This document shows positions 27,001 through 35,004 of a DNA stretch of 64,000 nt, in pieces. Source of the stretch: CBDAQA01 sp965247815 (GTDB lineage: Bacteria > Planctomycetota > Phycisphaerae > Tepidisphaerales > Tepidisphaeraceae); assembly GCA_965247815.1 (NCBI GenBank), contig CBDFHW010000007.1, positions 122,158 to 186,157 on the forward strand. Direction: 5' to 3'. Under the pieces are notes generated by a model. It was not told the origin of the DNA, ran no database searches, and saw nothing but the letters and a program-made list of their open reading frames with translations. Made by a program: the position numbers and the translations under genes. Positions within the stretch are counted from its first letter, which is position 1; every line of letters starts with the position of its first letter.

Positions 27001-27418
27001 TGCGAACGACATGCAGGCGTGGGAGTTCGGATTAAAGTTGGGTGTCGCCGGTGATGACGCGTTCAGCTGGTACCGCAAGGCCCAATGGACCGAGTACCCG
27101 GCCGGGCACATCGGCGCCGACCGCGGTCGGGTGACGCACGCAGATCGGTCCTTTGCCAGCACGAAGCGTGACACGATCTGGGCCGCGGTGACCGGCGTTG
27201 ATGAAGGAATCGCCGTGCTTGCGACCGACGGCCCGTTGCACACGCGGTGCAATTTCAAAGACAACGTCACGACCCTGTTCGCCAGCTCGGCCGTATCAGT
27301 CGACCGTGATTTCAGCTCGGGTTTTGTCGACAACACGCGGATTCTGTTCAAGCAGGGCCGCACCTACGACGGCGCGTTCCGCATGCGGCTGTTTGCCGCG
27401 GCGCCGGCCGGTCATTGA
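24050..27418 (+). CDS. Secreted GH2 beta-galactosidase with N-terminal discoidin-like domain
   Basis: 1,122 residues from the ATG at 24050 (AAGGA five bases upstream). A signal peptide (about 1-27, cut near GRAA) and a galactose-binding F5/8-type-C-like insertion (about 75-205, KTNWCASNGDFPQWWEINLG) come first. The LacZ core follows: sugar-binding domain with VPSNWEVLGYSQPTYF, GVTDSAEVWVNGQRVGYHEGG, then the TIM barrel with acid/base Glu588 in CGNESGWGPDF and probable nucleophile Glu652 in VITEGPH. The C-terminal small-chain beta-sandwich (about 820-1,115) is complete. It should cleave beta-galactosides or related glycans outside the cytoplasm. It sits on the opposite strand inside the polysaccharide locus. 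Confidence 0.92.
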   Translation: MKVEHNQLFTLSAALAIWSLCATGRAAVPVPLQTPGRPVDVAKLRLDNPAVVSTNGTWRFALTHGEMVDGHFVSQSTSASSSQKPSRLAIDGDAKTNWCASNGDFPQWWEINLGTTESISGIDLAWEFGDGKYKYSVAVGPDDAHLSNVADQTTGKGDGRVEWPAKQGRVLRVTVTDAVGADGSAKWAAIREASITVVREGKALKWTPTTSPTTIPIDDAFAAPGYDDADWHDMPVPSNWEVLGYSQPTYFGPDSAVGLYRRTLDVPASFANKQVLWHFDGVTDSAEVWVNGQRVGYHEGGFTAFDIDLTRAIKPGEQNLLAVRVCKTTPTVDLDTGDYWLLGGIHRESYLLAVPTTHIDDVTVVTKLDQTYKDARLGATVKVLGKPGEAFLLTGTVVGADGKPVDVPPINFGRDIDTDGSATIGMEIPVAAPKLWSAEKPNLYYLMLQLKTGDTIQETVQQRFGFRTVEIKDGVLLWNGVAIKCTGTCRHEEWSALGHALTEHEWQTDVSMMKAANINAVRTSHYNHAERFLELCDEKGLYVLDEIPACWVDPKNEKLKAAFVQHAAETLNRDKNKPCVLAWSCGNESGWGPDFKAMVDYVATTDPTRPRFVSEVSKSQDSALSISDHHYPGDNDLRRIATREAGPSVITEGPHIFYNIPHQAYDYGLNDLWGAALQDQWYRVWPSKGLFGAFIWEWQDQGLADKFADRSKVDANGLRSENSKGIVTGYRVPKPEYYHVKMVYSPVTTDQRDVRTVNDKWVAVFQNRYAFTDLSELACKWQAMRTSAGDEVVAESEIPVACPPGKSTAVAFPVTASVDTLRVAFTNRDGVEIYATRLHVPGGAVPQPSMPLPPGAIRVQDTPASLEFFSNSFSVSIDRKTGQVKLNNGKHATSFGPALNLGEARIDDGDFLNKNDVPWIGSKSPPNLSNVEVSGSKVGENWRGTITGIVSLVEKPDIALGELTCELVAHPDGQIDWNYHLKWTANDMQAWEFGLKLGVAGDDAFSWYRKAQWTEYPAGHIGADRGRVTHADRSFASTKRDTIWAAVTGVDEGIAVLATDGPLHTRCNFKDNVTTLFASSAVSVDRDFSSGFVDNTRILFKQGRTYDGAFRMRLFAAAPAGH

Positions 27419-27585
27419 TAGAAAGCACACGGGCGGAATCTGAAGTAGCCGAGGGCGGGAGGTTGCGGATCGGCCCGGTTGTTTCGCAATTTGCCGGTCG
27501 ATCCCCGCCCTGCCGGGACGGGGCTATGAACTTCTGTGATCCACATTCAACGCGATGGAATGATCTGAATTTATTCCGCCGATGC

Positions 27586-28071
27586 CTATGCGATTGAGCG
27601 CGTCACTTGGCTGGAAAAAACGTGCTGCGGTTCGAGCGTCGCGCGACGCAGGGCCGCGGCGAGTCCGCCGAGAATCCAGAGGATGTTGACGATCTTCGCA
27701 TGTGCAAGGAACGCGCAGAAAAAAAATCCGCTAAGCCCGTCCGCGAGCACCACCGCGAGTTCTGCCTGGGCACGATTGCCGTCGCGGATCGCGGCCCGTT
27801 CTGCTTCCCGCAGGTCGGCCAGCAGTCTAAGGGGCAACCCGGTCGAGTATTCGCTGCCGAAAATCTGCAGGCTCGTGCCGACAAAGATCACGCCGATCAC
27901 TCCGACCAACGGCCAGCGAATGATGACGCCGGTCAACGGAATTTCGGCGATGGCCGCGAACAGTAGTGTTGTTTTCCCGGAGATAACGACTATCCCCATT
28001 GCCGCAATGACATACAGCGACAGACCTTGCCCGGTCGCCCGGTCACGCCCGGCATGATTAAGGCCGTGGAC
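27586..28071 (-). pseudogene. C-terminal fragment of an O-antigen ligase-like membrane protein
   Basis: The open frame of about 160 residues has three hydrophobic segments. Its end, RLLADLREAERAAIRDGNR then AVVLADGLSGFFFCAFLAHA and ILWILGGLAAALRR, matches the C-terminal loop and last helices of the Wzy/O-antigen ligase (exosortase-type glycosylation ligase) family. A normal ligase has 10-12 segments and over 400 residues. The region just upstream is the end of the flippase gene, so the N-terminal two thirds are missing. It could be a short separate membrane protein, but the resemblance favours a truncated ligase. Confidence 0.5.
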
Positions 28072-28078
28072 GGCTGCG

Positions 28079-29431
28079 TCATACCGATTCCTCGAGATGA
28101 TGCGGAAGCTCGGCCGCCAACGGCGATCGCGTCGCGACACCCCGCTTGCGGGCCAGTTGTTGCGCCTGAACGATGATCAGCAGTCCGACGGCGACACGGG
28201 CCGACAGCATGACCGACGCCGCCCCGGTCGCGCCGTATTTCGGAATGATCAACAGCCCTCCGACGGCCACCCAGACTAGCCCCACCGACGTGTAGACCGT
28301 CACCCGCCTTGGCGCGACGAAGTTGACCAGCGCGGCCGGGAGCGGTGTGAACACCAGATTAAACAGCGTGCTGAGGATCAAGATTCGGAACGCGGGAATC
28401 GATTCCACATATTGTGCCGAGAAGAAGGTGCGGATGCCCCACCCGCCGAGCAAAACCGCGCCCGCGGCCGCAACCACGCCGAACGGCACGGCGTACCGCA
28501 GATACCACCCCTGCAACTTGTTGAACGAACCGTCCGCAAACGCCGGGGCCACCCGGGGCGCGAGCGACGTTTGGAGAATGCCGTTCAGAAAATCCGGGAC
28601 GGACGCGAGCAGTACGGCCCCGCCGTAAATTCCGACGTCGTACTTCCCGCGGAACCGTGCGAGAAAGATCAGGTCGAGCCGTTCATAGGCCGCCGCCATC
28701 GCCATGCCGGCGACGATCCACTTGGTGTACTGCAGGATCTCCACGACATACCCCGGGTGCGGTGGCGCGGGGCGTGCGACGTCGCGGGGCAACAGGAACC
28801 ATGCGACCGCGAAGCAGACGTAAGGGGCCGCGACGTACATCGCGATGCCGGTCGGCGCGGTCAAGTTATGGGTCATGTACAGCGCGACGGCGGTGATCAC
28901 GCGGCCCAGTTGCCAGACCGCGTCGACGGCCATGAACCGGCCGAACGACTCGGCGACTTGGAAATACCCGAGCCCGGACCGGAGCAGAAAATCCCCGAGC
29001 ACCCCGGCCACCGTGAGCACGGCAAGCCCGCGCAACTCGGGTGAGCCGAAGATCACGTTCGACGTCAGCGACGGAATCGCGCACGCGGACAACAGCATGA
29101 GCCCCGCGATCACCACGCGCAACCAGAACGCGGAGCGGATCAGCTGCAGCGCCCGTGGTCGGTCGTCGCGGAGCAGCACCGGCGCCTCCCGCATGACGGC
29201 CATGTCCAGCGGGTCCCCGACGCACCCGGTCAGGATCTTGATCGCGTTCTGCGACAGCATGTAAACGCCGAAACTCGCCGGCCCGATCGTGTTAGCCAGC
29301 AGGCGCGTGGCGTAGAACCACGCGCCCAGCAGAACGATTCGACCGCCGCTGACCAATAAAAAGGTCAGCGTCGTCTTTCGCTCCGTGTGTGCGACAATTG
29401 GAGCCAAATTCTCCGCTGTTTCTGCGTTCAT
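28079..29431 (-). CDS. Polysaccharide flippase (MATE/Wzx-like, oligosaccharide exporter)
   Basis: 450 residues, start ATG at 29431, which overlaps the stop of the upstream gene as ATGA and so is probably translationally coupled. It has about 12-14 membrane segments, for example TLTFLLVSGGRIVLLGAWF, IAGLMLLSACAI and FGVVAAAGAVLLGGWGI. The pattern RLLANTIGPASFGVYMLS and the ERLDLIFLARFRG turn match the Wzx/RfbX flippases that move undecaprenyl-linked oligosaccharides across the inner membrane. It appears intact, unlike its neighbours on both sides. Confidence 0.88.
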   Translation of the reverse strand: MNAETAENLAPIVAHTERKTTLTFLLVSGGRIVLLGAWFYATRLLANTIGPASFGVYMLSQNAIKILTGCVGDPLDMAVMREAPVLLRDDRPRALQLIRSAFWLRVVIAGLMLLSACAIPSLTSNVIFGSPELRGLAVLTVAGVLGDFLLRSGLGYFQVAESFGRFMAVDAVWQLGRVITAVALYMTHNLTAPTGIAMYVAAPYVCFAVAWFLLPRDVARPAPPHPGYVVEILQYTKWIVAGMAMAAAYERLDLIFLARFRGKYDVGIYGGAVLLASVPDFLNGILQTSLAPRVAPAFADGSFNKLQGWYLRYAVPFGVVAAAGAVLLGGWGIRTFFSAQYVESIPAFRILILSTLFNLVFTPLPAALVNFVAPRRVTVYTSVGLVWVAVGGLLIIPKYGATGAASVMLSARVAVGLLIIVQAQQLARKRGVATRSPLAAELPHHLEESV

Positions 29432-29706
29432 CTCGACACCGTCGGACCGATTACCATGACCGGCGAGTGCCCCGCGTGCCACCGGCTACGCTTCCAGTCC
29501 TGCAGGCGGACGATCGTCTTCCGAGACATCAGCCCGAGCACGAACCGCGCCCAGACGTGCGGGTAAATAAGGACGGTCGGGCTCGAGCCGACGATTGCCA
29601 TGTATTGGCGAACGGACGCCGCGCGGCCCATGGTAGCGCGGTTCACGTGCAGCAACTTGATCGAATCGCTCCCGACGTACCGCAAACCGCGACGCCGGAA
29701 CCCGGC
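29428..29706 (-). pseudogene. C-terminal fragment of a GT2-type glycosyltransferase
   Basis: In frame with the chain-length determinant upstream, the last 90 residues read FRRRGLRYVGSDSIKLLHV, NRATMGRAASVRQYM and VRLQDWKRSRWHAGH. This is the end of a family-2 glycosyltransferase (acceptor region, basic amphipathic helix), not of a Wzz protein. The nucleotide-binding domain, with its DxD motif, is missing. The stop overlaps the start of the flippase gene, so this fragment was the natural upstream neighbour of the flippase gene. The junction lies at about 29705-29712. Confidence 0.65.
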
Positions 29707-30658
29707 GAGCCCAGCGTCGGTCAGCTTCTCGCGGAGCGTGTCGAGCAGCGGGTTGCTTTGTCTGACCGCCTGCATCGCGACATCGGGCGGGAGCCCGTCG
29801 ATCGATTTTTGCAGGTAGTCAATCTCGGCGGTCACCCTCGTGACATCGGCGCGAAGCGTGTCGGCCGAGGTCTGAAGCGATTCCTGTTGACCCAGGAGCA
29901 AATGCCTGTGCTCTTCACCCGAATAAACCTGCTTTTGTGCCTTGAATTGGACGATCTGATCCTCGGCCCGGCTCAGTCGGTTACCGAGGCGATCGTGCTC
30001 CAGTTCGAAAAATTCGCGGGCCTGCGGGGTCTGGTAACCGCGCAGATGTTTCTGGCGATAAAATTCGATGAAGCGGTCGAGCAGCAGCATTCCCTTTTCG
30101 GGATCCGTACTGATTAGCGTCAGGTTGACCACGTCGGACCGGCGTGCGGGCTCGATCGTGAGGTCCTTCTGCATCGCCACGATCACCTTCTGCATCGGTG
30201 TGAGTTGACATTTCCCGGTGATGCTGGAAAGGACCGACGACGCATTCTGCAACGTCGACTGGGCGGCATCGGACAGGGCCTGCCGGAGCTTCTGGAGAGT
30301 CGTGACCGGTGCCGGTTTCGCGTAGAAAAAGTCCTCGCCGAACGACGTGACGACGTGTTCGACCAGGTCCTGACCGCGCCTCATTTCTACCGCGGTGGCG
30401 ATGTCCTCAGGTCGCTTCTCGGCCGGCATGGCGGTCGACCGGTTGAGGGTCACCGGCGCGGTCATTTCCCGGCCCATCTGAAGCATCACGCTGGTCGAGA
30501 TCGAATACCGCGGTGTGGCTGCGGCGAGGGCCAGCAGTGATACGCCGGGCCCGAGCACCGCGCCCGAGCAGGGTTCGCTTCCAGCGCGCGTAGATTACGG
30601 CCGCGATCCGCTGGACCGGCGGCGAGTTCCACGTCACTTTTTCGGGGGCGTCGGGCAT
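29707..30658 (-). pseudogene. Wzz/GumC-type chain-length determinant, frameshifted and truncated
   Basis: Starts at the ATG at 30658 with a Wzz-like beginning (basic YARWKRTLLG followed by a hydrophobic segment reading LGPGVSLLALAAATPRYS). An extra base near 30565 separates these two parts. The periplasmic region follows: TSVMLQMGREM, STDPEKGMLLLDRFIEFYR, and a long coiled coil (about 29800-30000) with QKQVYSGEEHRHLLLGQQ. The second membrane segment, expected after the coiled coil, is missing, and the sequence passes directly into a GT2 tail. The protein normally controls polymer length with a Wzy-type polymerase. Confidence 0.7.
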
Positions 30659-30909
30659 TCTTTGTGTTTCGGGGAAGACTGACAGCGTTGCCGTCGGAGT
30701 CGGTCCTTATGATTTTGGTATTGTCGGTTTCGCTGCTTCTGTTGCAACTGACTGCGGACCAGTCGCAGTTTTTCTTGAGCACGGTGACGCCAGGTGTGCC
30801 CCGCGGCGACCGCCGCCGTGCGACGCATCCGGGCGAATGCGTCGACGTGGCTGTTGGCTGTTGGGAAACAACTGCGACCGCAATCGCAGTGAGCGGGCTA
30901 CTTATTTTC

Positions 30910-31968
30910 TCAACGTGATTCGGCAGGCGTTACTTCGAACTTCAGCAGCGAGGTCCCGCGGACGACTGAGACGGCGGATTTTACGCCGACGCGGTCTTCG
31001 GTCAGCAGCCGTTGGATGTCGTCGATGGTGAAGATCGGCTTGCCGTCGAAGCCGACAATCACGTCGCCCTCGGCGAGCCCCGCGTCGCGGGCGGGGCTGT
31101 TGGATTCCAGGCCGACGATGAGCACGCCTGTGTCGACGTCCAATTCGTGGTACCGCACCAGCTTTCGGTGCAGCGGAACGTTCTGCCCGGCAAAGCCGAT
31201 ATAGCTCCGGCGAATCTTTCCGTCGCGGATCAGCCGGGCCGCCACGAACTGCGCGGTGTTGCTGGGAATCGCGAAGCAGATGCCCTGTGCGCCGGGGATG
31301 ATGGCCGTGTTCACACCGATCACGCGCCCCCGGCTGTCGACCAGCGGTCCGCCGCTGTTGCCGGGGTTCAACGCCGCGTCGGTCTGTACGATGTTATCGA
31401 TCATCCGCCCGGTCTGTGACCGGAAGCCCCGGGCGAGGTTGCTGATTACGCCGGCTGTCACCGTCGTCTGGAAACCGAACGGATTGCCTATCGCCACCAC
31501 CAGTTGCCCGACCTGAATGGCCGATGAATCGCCGAACTCGACGGCCTCCAGTCGATCGGTGCTCAGGTGAATGACTGCAAGGTCGGTTTGCGGGTCGTCC
31601 CCGACCATGCCGGCCGGCAGTTTCGTGCCGTCCTGCAGCGTGACTTCGATCCGGGCCGCACCGTGTACGACGTGGCTGTTGGTCAGAATAAAACCGTCGG
31701 GGGTGAAGACGAACCCGGACCCGCTGCCGTGTGCGCCGCCATGACCACCCCCCCGACCGTTGCGAGCTTTGCCGGCTTTTTCCGGCATGTGAACGTCGAT
31801 GTTCACCACCGACGGGTTCACCCGTTTCGCCGCCCCGATCACGGCAGTCGAGTACGCGTCCAGAAGTTCGCCGTCGCGTACCCGTTCGTCGGCGGACATT
31901 ACCGCCGTTGAAAATTCCGCCGACCCCGTCGCACTTTCTCCAATCAACTCTGCAATTCGATTCGTCAT
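30910..31968 (-). CDS. HtrA-like serine protease without signal peptide
   Basis: 352 residues from the ATG at 31968, which has CGGGAGA six bases upstream. The trypsin-like core has all three residues: His in LTNSHVVHG, Asp in QTDLAVIHL, Ser in LNPGNSGGPLVD. One PDZ domain is at the end (SPARDAGLAEGDVIVGFDGKP). Residues near 65-80 contain a Gly/His-rich linker (GRGGGHGGAHGSGSG) just before the active-site histidine strand. There is no signal peptide or membrane segment at this start, so the protein is predicted cytoplasmic, unlike the 468-residue HtrA at 2651. Its target is unknown. Confidence 0.9.
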   Translation of the reverse strand: MTNRIAELIGESATGSAEFSTAVMSADERVRDGELLDAYSTAVIGAAKRVNPSVVNIDVHMPEKAGKARNGRGGGHGGAHGSGSGFVFTPDGFILTNSHVVHGAARIEVTLQDGTKLPAGMVGDDPQTDLAVIHLSTDRLEAVEFGDSSAIQVGQLVVAIGNPFGFQTTVTAGVISNLARGFRSQTGRMIDNIVQTDAALNPGNSGGPLVDSRGRVIGVNTAIIPGAQGICFAIPSNTAQFVAARLIRDGKIRRSYIGFAGQNVPLHRKLVRYHELDVDTGVLIVGLESNSPARDAGLAEGDVIVGFDGKPIFTIDDIQRLLTEDRVGVKSAVSVVRGTSLLKFEVTPAESR

Positions 31969-32108
31969 GATGATCTCCCGTCGTCGGGTTATTTTCGACG
32001 ACACCCGATCATAGGACGGGTGGTCAAGCGTGAGAGCTGCAGGCACCGCACGTGATAGAATGTCGGCCGGACGATTGCGTCCCGCCGGACGCTTCACACG
32101 AGGTACGC

Positions 32109-32495
32109 ATGCCGTTGAATGGCATCCATCACGTCGCGGTCATCTGTTCGGACTACCCGCGGTCTAAACGGTTTCATTGTGAAGTGTTGCAGTTGCGGGT
32201 GATCGCCGAGACGTACCGCAAGGAGCGAGACTCTTACAAGCTCGATCTAGCGCTGCCGGACGGCACGCAGATCGAGCTGTTCTCGTTCCCGAATCCGCCA
32301 GCGCGGATTGACCGCCCCGAGGCACGCGGGCTTCGTCATCTGGCTTTTCGCGTCACGGAGCTGGCGAATACGGTGAAAGAACTTAGCGGGAAAGGCGTGG
32401 CGGTCGAGCCGGTCCGGATCGACCCGCTGACCGGTAAGCAGTTCACCTTCTTCGCCGACCCCGACGGCTTGCCGCTCGAACTGTACGAGGAGTGA
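32109..32495 (+). CDS. VOC-family (glyoxalase/bleomycin-resistance fold) protein
   Basis: 128 residues from the ATG at 32109 (GAGG six bases upstream). The single VOC domain starts with GIHHVAVICSDYPRSKRFH and ends with KQFTFFADPDGLPLELYEE, both typical of the YaeR/GloA2-like group, with metal-ligand candidates His (HHVAV), Glu (IELF) and Glu (LELYEE). Possible roles are methylglyoxal detoxification or metal-dependent isomerisation. It is divergent from the htrA-like gene and convergent with atpG, with a terminator in the 75-base gap. Confidence 0.85.
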   Translation: MPLNGIHHVAVICSDYPRSKRFHCEVLQLRVIAETYRKERDSYKLDLALPDGTQIELFSFPNPPARIDRPEARGLRHLAFRVTELANTVKELSGKGVAVEPVRIDPLTGKQFTFFADPDGLPLELYEE

Positions 32496-32499
32496 CAGT

Positions 32500-32533
32500 A
32501 AAAAAGTCGACGCATTCGATAGAACGCGTCGAC
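32500..32533 (-). terminator. Rho-independent terminator of atpG
   Basis: On the minus strand, an 8-bp perfect stem GTCGACGC / GCGTCGAC (arms 32526-32533 and 32506-32513) with a 12-base loop is followed by six T (32505-32500). It lies 38 bases after the atpG stop and ends that transcript. On the plus strand no T run follows the stem, so it acts in one direction. Confidence 0.85.
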
Positions 32534-32570
32534 GTGGTTATTGGCTGATGGTTTGAAAGCGCGACCGAGA

Positions 32571-33464
32571 TCAGGCCTTCATCGCTTCGACGCCGCCCAT
32601 GATCTCCGACAGCTCGGTCGTGATCTGGCTCTGGCGGGCACGGTTGTATTGCATGGTCAAAAGCTTGGCCATCTTGTCGGCATTGTCGGTCGCGCTCTTC
32701 ATGGCGATCATCCGGGCGACGTTCTCGCTGGTCGTCGCGTCCAGGAACGACTGGAACAACGCCGCTTTCACTGTCAAAGGCAGCAACTCGTCGAGTAGCG
32801 TCTTCGGATCGGGCGAGAAATCGTAGACGGTTTCGGTCTTGGTCTGCCCCGCCGCGGGTTTGGCCGCCTGATCCAGCGACGACAACGGAAGCAGGCGAAT
32901 CACTTCGGCCTTCTGCTGCCCGGCACTGATGAAGTTCATGTAAGCGACGTACACTTCGTCGACTTTCCCGTCGATGAACTGCTGCATGAACTCGTCCGCC
33001 ACCCGTTCGACTTCAATAAACTTCGGCGCATCGGCGAACTGCTCGAACCGCTTGGTCAGCGTCCGCTTCTGGAAGTTGAAATAACCGGTGCCCTTCTTGC
33101 CCGACACGTACAGGTCGATCTTCTTCCCGGCCGATTCCTGCTCGCGCAGGAAAATGTTCGCCGCCCGAAGAATGTTTCCGTTGTAACCCCCGGCAAGCCC
33201 GCGGTCGCTGGTAATGACCAGCAACGCCACGTGCTTGGTCGAACCCTCACCCTTGCGGAGCAGCGGATGCTCAACCTGATCACCCAAAGTCGCCGCGAGT
33301 TCACCGACCAGCTCTCGGACCTTCAGCGTATACGGCTTGGTCCCGGCGGCGCGCTTCTGGGCCTTTTGGAACTTGGCCGTCGCGATCATCTGCATCGTCT
33401 TGGTGATCTTTTTGATATTCCGGACCGCCTTACGGCGTTTTACGATCGCGCGTGCCTTGGCCAT
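32571..33464 (-). CDS. atpG: F1 ATP synthase gamma subunit
   Basis: 297-residue gamma chain, the rotating shaft of F-type ATP synthase. The N-terminus MAKARAIVKRRKAVRNIKK and KITKTMQMIATAKFQKA, and the C-terminus TDNADKMAKLLTMQYNRARQ with ITTELSEIMGGVEA, are the conserved coiled-coil ends; SDRGLAGGYNGNI is the core signature. The gene stands alone: no atpA upstream, no atpD downstream, and its own terminator. In most bacteria atpG sits inside atpIBEFHAGDC. Either the ATP synthase genes are dispersed here, as is known for some planctomycetes, or this is a second, incomplete set. Confidence 0.95.
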   Translation of the reverse strand: MAKARAIVKRRKAVRNIKKITKTMQMIATAKFQKAQKRAAGTKPYTLKVRELVGELAATLGDQVEHPLLRKGEGSTKHVALLVITSDRGLAGGYNGNILRAANIFLREQESAGKKIDLYVSGKKGTGYFNFQKRTLTKRFEQFADAPKFIEVERVADEFMQQFIDGKVDEVYVAYMNFISAGQQKAEVIRLLPLSSLDQAAKPAAGQTKTETVYDFSPDPKTLLDELLPLTVKAALFQSFLDATTSENVARMIAMKSATDNADKMAKLLTMQYNRARQSQITTELSEIMGGVEAMKA

Positions 33465-33669
33465 AAACTCACTTCTCCAATAGAAAAACCCCGGCGCCCT
33501 CGCCGCGATCTTGCGTCCGGATATTATGGGGACGACGCGGGCGGCCGCAAGTCGGGCGCGCCTAATGCTCGCAACCTTCAGGCAAGTTTTACAGCGCCGA
33601 CCGATCAGCGTTTCGCCGGCAGCGGTCAGGATTGGGCCTTTCCAGCCGCGCGCCTATCATGACTTCCCG

Positions 33670-34918
33670 ATGAGTTTGGACATCACACAAGCCGAAGCGC
33701 TGCTCGCGTCCCCTGCCCCGACCGAACCGATCGGGCTGTCGGACGGGCAACTCTGGGTGATGGCGGCAGCCTGTGGGGACGGCAGCCGCGAATATCTTTT
33801 ATAACCAACCATTGCTCGGCGATTTCGCCGCATACTTTCACGCCACCACCTCCCAGGCCGGGCTGGTCGCCACCGCGGCACAGGTCGGGTACGGCATCGG
33901 TATTTTTTTCTTCGTCCCGCTCGGTGACCTGATGGAACGCCGAAAGCTGGTCCTGCTGCTGACGGCCGCGTGCTGCATGCTATTAATCGGGCTCGCCTCG
34001 GCACCGACGCTCTGGTTCCTGATTGTGCTGCAGTTTCTGGTCGGCGTGGCGGCCGTCGCCTCGCAGGTCCTGATCCCGTTGGCCATCGACCTTTCCCCAC
34101 CAGCCAAGCGCGGGCACACGATCGGCATCCTGATGGCCGGCTTGCTCGTCGGTGTTCTGCTCGCCCGCACCGTTGCCGGTTTCATCGGCGACGCCTTCGG
34201 GTGGCGGGCGATGTTCTTCGCCGCGTCGGCCATCATGCTGGTGATGTGGTTCGTCCTGCGGTCGTCGCTGCCGCACCGGTCGCCGTCGCTGAAAATGTCT
34301 TACCCCCGGTTGATGCACTCGATGATCGAACTGCTGTCGACCCAGCCGCAGCTGTGGGTCGCATCGTGCGTCAGCGGGTTGTCGTTCGGGGCTTTCAGCG
34401 CCTTCTGGACGACCCTGTCGTTCCTGATGGAAGAGCACTTTCATCGCGGCGCGTCCGAAGCCGGGTTGTTCGGAATCGTCGGCATCGTCGGCGCGTTGGG
34501 AGCACCGCTGGCGGGCAAGCTTTCGGACCGCCGGGGGCCCCGGTTCACGATTACCGTGGCCGGGTTATGTGCGGCCAGTGCATTCGTTCTGATGGGCTGG
34601 TGGGTCACGATCCCCGTTTTGGTCGTCGGCGTACTTCTGATGGACCTGGGCGTGCAGTCGCTTCAGGTTGCCGAGCAGGCAACGGTGATGTCGCTGGTGC
34701 CCGAAGCGCGCAGCCGAATCAATACCCTATACATGGTCGCCCGCTTCCTCACTGGCGCAGCCGGCTCGGCAATCGGCGCCGTCGCGTGGACCCACTACCG
34801 CTGGCCCGGTGTTTCGATCGTGTCCCTTGGCATGATGTTCCTCGCGATGACCGTTCACCTTCTCGACCGAAAGGCACCGGCACTTACCGAGCCTATCGAA
34901 ACGCTCGAAGCGATGTAG
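33670..34918 (+). CDS. MFS transporter (frameshifted near its start)
   Basis: About 415 residues with 12 membrane segments. Start ATG at 33670. The frame changes at about 33770, where gggg in place of ggg separates MAAACG from TAAANIFYNQPLLGDF. Past that point the protein is complete, with MFS loop motif A variants GDLMERRKL (after helix 2) and GKLSDRRGPR (after helix 8). NIFYNQPLL near helix 1 is typical of the YgaY/YnfM-like drug or sugar exporters. It transports an unknown small molecule across the inner membrane. Confidence 0.88.
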
Positions 34919-35004
34919 TCAATCTTCGCCACAACTTTGCTCGTTCGGCCTTTTGTCTGGTGGAATTGTTGCAAGATCGATCTTTCGACTCCGCCTTTTT
35001 TAAT

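Noticed and set aside
30664..30918. 84-codon plus-strand frame with a hydrophobic stretch
   Set aside because: No ribosome-binding site and no sensible composition after the hydrophobic part; it fills the leader region upstream of the chain-length gene.
33970..35004. Long N-terminal extension of the secreted protein starting at 35005
   Set aside because: The extension runs out of frame through the MFS gene; a signal peptide begins at 35005.
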